Assembly: GCA_900088475.1 (NCBI GenBank)
Contig: FLMG01000265.1
Coordinates: forward strand, 142,063 to 206,062
Direction of reading: 5' to 3'
Length of the DNA stretch: 64,000 nt
From: Hyphochytrium catenoides
Taxonomy: Eukaryota; Sar; Hyphochytriomycetes; Hyphochytriales; Hyphochytriaceae
Shown piece by piece: positions 60,737 to 64,000 of the stretch (position 1 is its first letter; each line of letters begins with the position of its first letter). The notes beneath the pieces are model-generated. The model was not told the origin of the DNA, did no database searches, and saw nothing but the letters and a program-made list of their open reading frames with translations. Both the position numbers and the translations under genes were made by a program.

Positions 60737-61779
60737 TATCTTCTAAGAACCGTGACATCCTTTCAGGACGACAAAGGGCTGAGAAGATGAGCGCTTCTTA
60801 TTTATTACAAGGGCAGGAGTCTAGGTTCATGACGAAGCAGCATACTGGAGAGCCTAACCCCACTACGACAGCTGTTAAGGAGGTAGGACGTCATTGGGAC
60901 GAGTGAGCCTTTTTAAGGCTTTCTGCCTCCTTGAGCCTATCCTATCAATAAAGGCATATCGCATCATCAGAACCCAGTATGTACCACCTCAAAATTCTGA
61001 TGGCCCCTGAGAAGAAGGAAGAGCAATGGGAAAAGGATCTGGAGGGACACAAGGGGGAGTGCTTGGTGGTAAGTAATGGGAAGAGAAGAGGCGCAATCAT
61101 ATCTCTGGGTGTAGTTGTCCATCACCAATGTACTCTCAGAAGACTGAAGCCCTAGCTATAACTCTGTCTGAAAGGTTGTCGTCAGTCCAATCTCTTCTCA
61201 TTCACCATCTGACTCTCATCTCTTCTCTTACTACGGCTCCTCAGCCCTCTTGCATCAGAAATGAGGATGAGCCCAGAAGTAGAATAGAGTACAGTAGTAC
61301 AAGGGCAAAGTGCCATGAAGTTAGCTCTCATCATGTAAGCATGTAGAAGGACTTGACTGGTTCATGAGCCTAAATTTCTTCCTCTTCACTAGGAAAGAAC
61401 TAGATATTTCTTTTCAACAGTTGTACTATCGTACATCTTGCTCATACACCGCCTCCTTGTTCTCCTCCTCAAAGGTAATATCACATGTCTCCTCACCTAC
61501 TTCTGCTCATCTCCAAAAGTTCGCCTCACTTGGCCCCGGTCTATTTTTAGCTCTCCACCCCTGTGTTGTCCGTCTCTTTTCCACCCCGTGGTCATCACTT
61601 CTATTACTTAGGGAGGAGTCAGATCACTCCTCTTTACTTGATGGCAGCCTGCTGGCTGTCTGGCTCCGTCCTGACCTGGATGATGATAGACAGCCAAAGC
61701 ACTTCCTATAGACCTATAGTCAGTCACTGATCATAGCGGTTGTGGAGTAGTTCATAGTAATAATTTGGCTGCTGTGACT

Positions 61780-61800
61780 GAGGAGGCGTAACGCCTCCTC
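61780..61800. other. Perfect short hairpin (9-bp stem)
   Basis: GAGGAGGCG TAA CGCCTCCTC can form a GC-rich stem with a 3-nt loop. It is followed by a C-run. It lies in the spacer and belongs to no gene I can define. Confidence 0.7.
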
Positions 61801-63286
61801 CCCCCACCTTCTGTAAGCGTTACTGTGTGTGGAATGGAGATGATAACTGATCTGAAGATACATTGAAAGAGGGGACAAGGAGCCAGACCTCTAATTGATT
61901 GATGAAGGGAATCGCTGCTGCTGCTCATGGCATCTGCTTGCTGATGAGCTGCGGTCGGACTCTTCTCTTCTTCTTTTTTGCCATCTCCTTCCTTGCAAGC
62001 TCTTCTTTCTTCAGCCGTCGTACAGCTGCTCGTACAGCTGCTTGACATGCTTGCGGGTGCTACCTGGAAGGCTGGAAGCACCAACATTCTTGTTCACAGG
62101 ACCTTTAAATTAATGCTTTGGCTGCTACCCCTAGCTGCGACGACGACGAGGAGTCATTTACACCCGTGCTATTAATCACCCCGCACCAGAATAGCGGCCA
62201 TTACCTAGTGAATCTACCCCCAATAGAACATTATGTCTTCTATACCTCGGAGTACTACGACGATTGGCTGAGACCTAGTGGCGCGTTGGGAGAGACATAG
62301 GTGGCTATGTTGGGGCAGTCAGGGCGTTGTGGTGAATGCATTATTGTCTCTAGAAAGATACTGCACCGTTTGAGGGCTAGCACCAGTGAGGCTGTGCTAG
62401 TCGCCAAGGAAGAACTTAGAAGCTGAATGATTATAAAGCATGTATCGATTCAGACACCTCCTCCACAGAAGTCCAGTCCTCGCATGGTAAGATCGCTGCG
62501 CGTGCTTCACAGGAGCTAATGTCACATCGGAAAGTGAAGGTATTGAACAAACACGTTTTAAAAAGTCGCCTCCGTGCGGTTAAGCTTGTTGACGAAAGCA
62601 CAGAGCAGGAGTTGCCGTGCGCTGAGCCTTGATTGTTAATGTCCAAAGCAGACAGACACTACCATAGCAAAAGACCGCAGATGGAGCAGAAGAAGAAGGA
62701 TTCTGCAGATGATAGATTCGAGGTGACACTAACGCAGGCCGCCGAGAAGGGAGATGGTGGTAAAGGAAAGGAGGAAATGTGGTGTGCTTGCGGCAAGTCG
62801 TGACTCATGGAGCTAGGACCATAAGAAGGAAGTCCAAACTACCCTGTTCGTTTAGGCATGATGTTGTCCAATGTGTTATCTAGCAATCTAAGCGAACTGG
62901 CACAGATCTATGCTAAAATAGAAGCAACTAAGGAACTTTATCGTCTGCTAAGAACTTGTTTTGAAGCTAGTAGTACCCTAATGTTAGCCTACATGGGAGG
63001 GGGCATGTTCAGGGTTGTTGACCATCGCTTATGAAAAGCGATATCGTGCATCATTGTTTAATGACATGAGTCCAAATGATCTTACGATTCGCATGGTCAT
63101 GCTAGTTTTAGGTCCGGGAGGAGTGTAGTTAACGCTAAGGCAACAAATTTTAAAGAGCATTGGTCTTTTGTTATTCTTAGAAAAGGCTTAGGAGGATAAA
63201 CTTCATGTTGATCAGAGAGGCCACCAGAGGACATGGCACAATAGGGGACTGAGCTGGATATCCGAAAGGGTCAAACTGGCTGCAGC

Positions 63287-64000
63287 TTAAACATACGTGT
63301 GACCCCGTGGTGGAGGGGCACGGTTTGATGGGCGACCACCATTTTGGGCGGCAGCACCTTGGGGCGGACCCGGAGGTCGCATAGGAACCTGTACCCCTGG
63401 GTGTCCTCCAGGAGTGTTCATCGCGCTGTAGCCCATAGGTGGCGCACCTTGTGCGGCTTGTGCCCTCGCGGCCTGAGCCGCAGCCTCCTGCCGAGACCTC
63501 TCCTCATTACGTAACCGTCCCTTGAGGCACATAAAGCGGAAGATTGTATCAGCCGCGTACGTAACAAGATACATACATGATCCTATAAACCGCCAGATAT
63601 TGAAAAGACCCACGATGACGTAGAGAACAGTAAGGTATGATGTGGGGTCGTCGTTTAGCGCGATCTGCACCACTGCTGTGAAGAGAAAGTTTGATATCAG
63701 CCAAGCGAAGAGCAGGAAAGTACGGAACCCGCTGAACTGCTTCTCCACCTCCTCCTTCTCTTTAGCTGCTTGCCTCGCCCGCTCTTCAGCCGCCTTTTGT
63801 GCCGCCAGAACGTCTTCGTAGTTACCCTTTTTCTCATCCTTTGGAGGTCCATGGCCGCCAGAGCTCTCCAGCCCCTTGGTGCCCCACGAAAGATCATGAA
63901 GGTTGCAGAAGGAGTAGACCATAAGCACGTTGATGGTGGTTGGGAGGAGTGCAAAGTACTGAAAGAACGCCATACAGATGTGATGGAGCTCACAATGCGC
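63287..64000 (-). CDS. CHS2: Second chitin synthase, C-terminal part only (runs off the window)
   Basis: The stop is at 63287 and the frame is open to the right edge, so only about 230 residues of the C-terminus are present. LLPTTINVLMVYSFCNLHDL and SWGTKGLESSGG match the same region of the 57-60 kb gene almost residue for residue, as do FRTFLLFAWLISNFLFTAVV, YVIVGLFNIWRFIGSCMYLV and the intervening charged coiled loop (AAEERARQAAKEKEEVEKQ). The tail differs: it is rich in Ala, Pro and Gly (PMRPPGPPQGAAAQNGGR) and ends RGHTYV. The two genes are tandem paralogues. Domain content upstream, including any MIT domain, cannot be seen. Confidence 0.9.
   Translation of the reverse strand, partial: AHCELHHICMAFFQYFALLPTTINVLMVYSFCNLHDLSWGTKGLESSGGHGPPKDEKKGNYEDVLAAQKAAEERARQAAKEKEEVEKQFSGFRTFLLFAWLISNFLFTAVVQIALNDDPTSYLTVLYVIVGLFNIWRFIGSCMYLVTYAADTIFRFMCLKGRLRNEERSRQEAAAQAARAQAAQGAPPMGYSAMNTPGGHPGVQVPMRPPGPPQGAAAQNGGRPSNRAPPPRGHTYV

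Larger units (their letters stand above)
60206..63286. other. 3-kb spacer between the chitin synthase genes
   Basis: No convincing exon is visible on either strand. It contains a 15-nt tandem repeat (60707-60736), a perfect 9-bp stem with a 3-nt loop (61780-61800), and a short local duplication (CGTACAGCTGCT, about 62019-62042). It probably holds promoter sequence for the 57-60 kb gene and the 3' flank of the next one. It is the longest gene-free stretch in the window. Confidence 0.5.

Noticed and set aside
1-64000. tRNA genes, CRISPR arrays, insertion sequences, prophage
   Set aside because: Scanning by eye found no T-loop/acceptor pair, no regular spaced repeats, and no transposase or phage-like protein. 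The whole window reads as eukaryotic spliced genes.

Overview
This window is nuclear DNA from a eukaryote with compact, intron-dense genes. Nearly every protein family is split by GT-AG introns, often 50-75 nt long. Exons join in frame only after these are removed. Intergenic spaces run from about 30 nt to 3 kb. I see no prokaryotic operon, CRISPR, IS element, tRNA or rRNA. The best lineage hint is a pair of fungal-type (family 2) chitin synthases. The complete one carries an N-terminal MIT-like domain, an arrangement described in oomycetes. A stramenopile (oomycete-like) source is therefore plausible but not proven.

Layout: (1) 0.4-23.7 kb, minus strand: one giant gene for a HERC1-like protein, in order N-terminal helical part, RCC1 propeller, long helical scaffold, SPRY, second SPRY, C-terminal HECT domain. 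(2) 25.5-29.0 kb, minus: a cyclophilin-SYF2 fusion and an adenylate kinase. (3) 30.4-33.4 kb, minus: a coiled-coil protein of unknown function, divergent from a plus-strand NPPY-type methyltransferase (33.8-35.1 kb). (4) 36.8-38.0 kb, plus: a mitochondrial carrier, convergent with (5) 38.1-41.4 kb, minus: a WDR33/Pfs2 polyadenylation factor extended by three CCHC knuckles and a Q/Y/G-rich tail. (6) 42.2-44.5 kb, plus: a PDZ-Tubby protein, convergent with (7) 44.5-45.8 kb, minus: a trypsin-fold protein with Cys in the Ser position. (8) 46.3-51.1 kb, plus: a paladin-like double phosphatase, containing an 11-N assembly gap. (9) 51.5-52.0 kb, minus: an uninterrupted DUF1232/YkvA membrane protein. 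(10) 52.5-55.4 kb, minus: a Sac1-type phosphoinositide phosphatase. (11) 57.1-60.2 kb and 63.3 kb to the window end, minus: two tandem chitin synthases.

These are mostly unrelated housekeeping genes, not one pathway. Loose themes are RNA processing (cyclophilin-SYF2, WDR33), phosphoinositides and membranes (Sac1, paladin, Tubby), and the cell wall (chitin synthases). The most notable features are unusual fusions and changed catalytic residues: a HECT domain with Ser at the catalytic Cys position, a protease motif with Cys for Ser, and the cyclophilin-SYF2, PDZ-Tubby and WDR33-zinc-knuckle proteins. All exon joins were made by eye from splice signals and family alignment recalled from general knowledge; no search was run.
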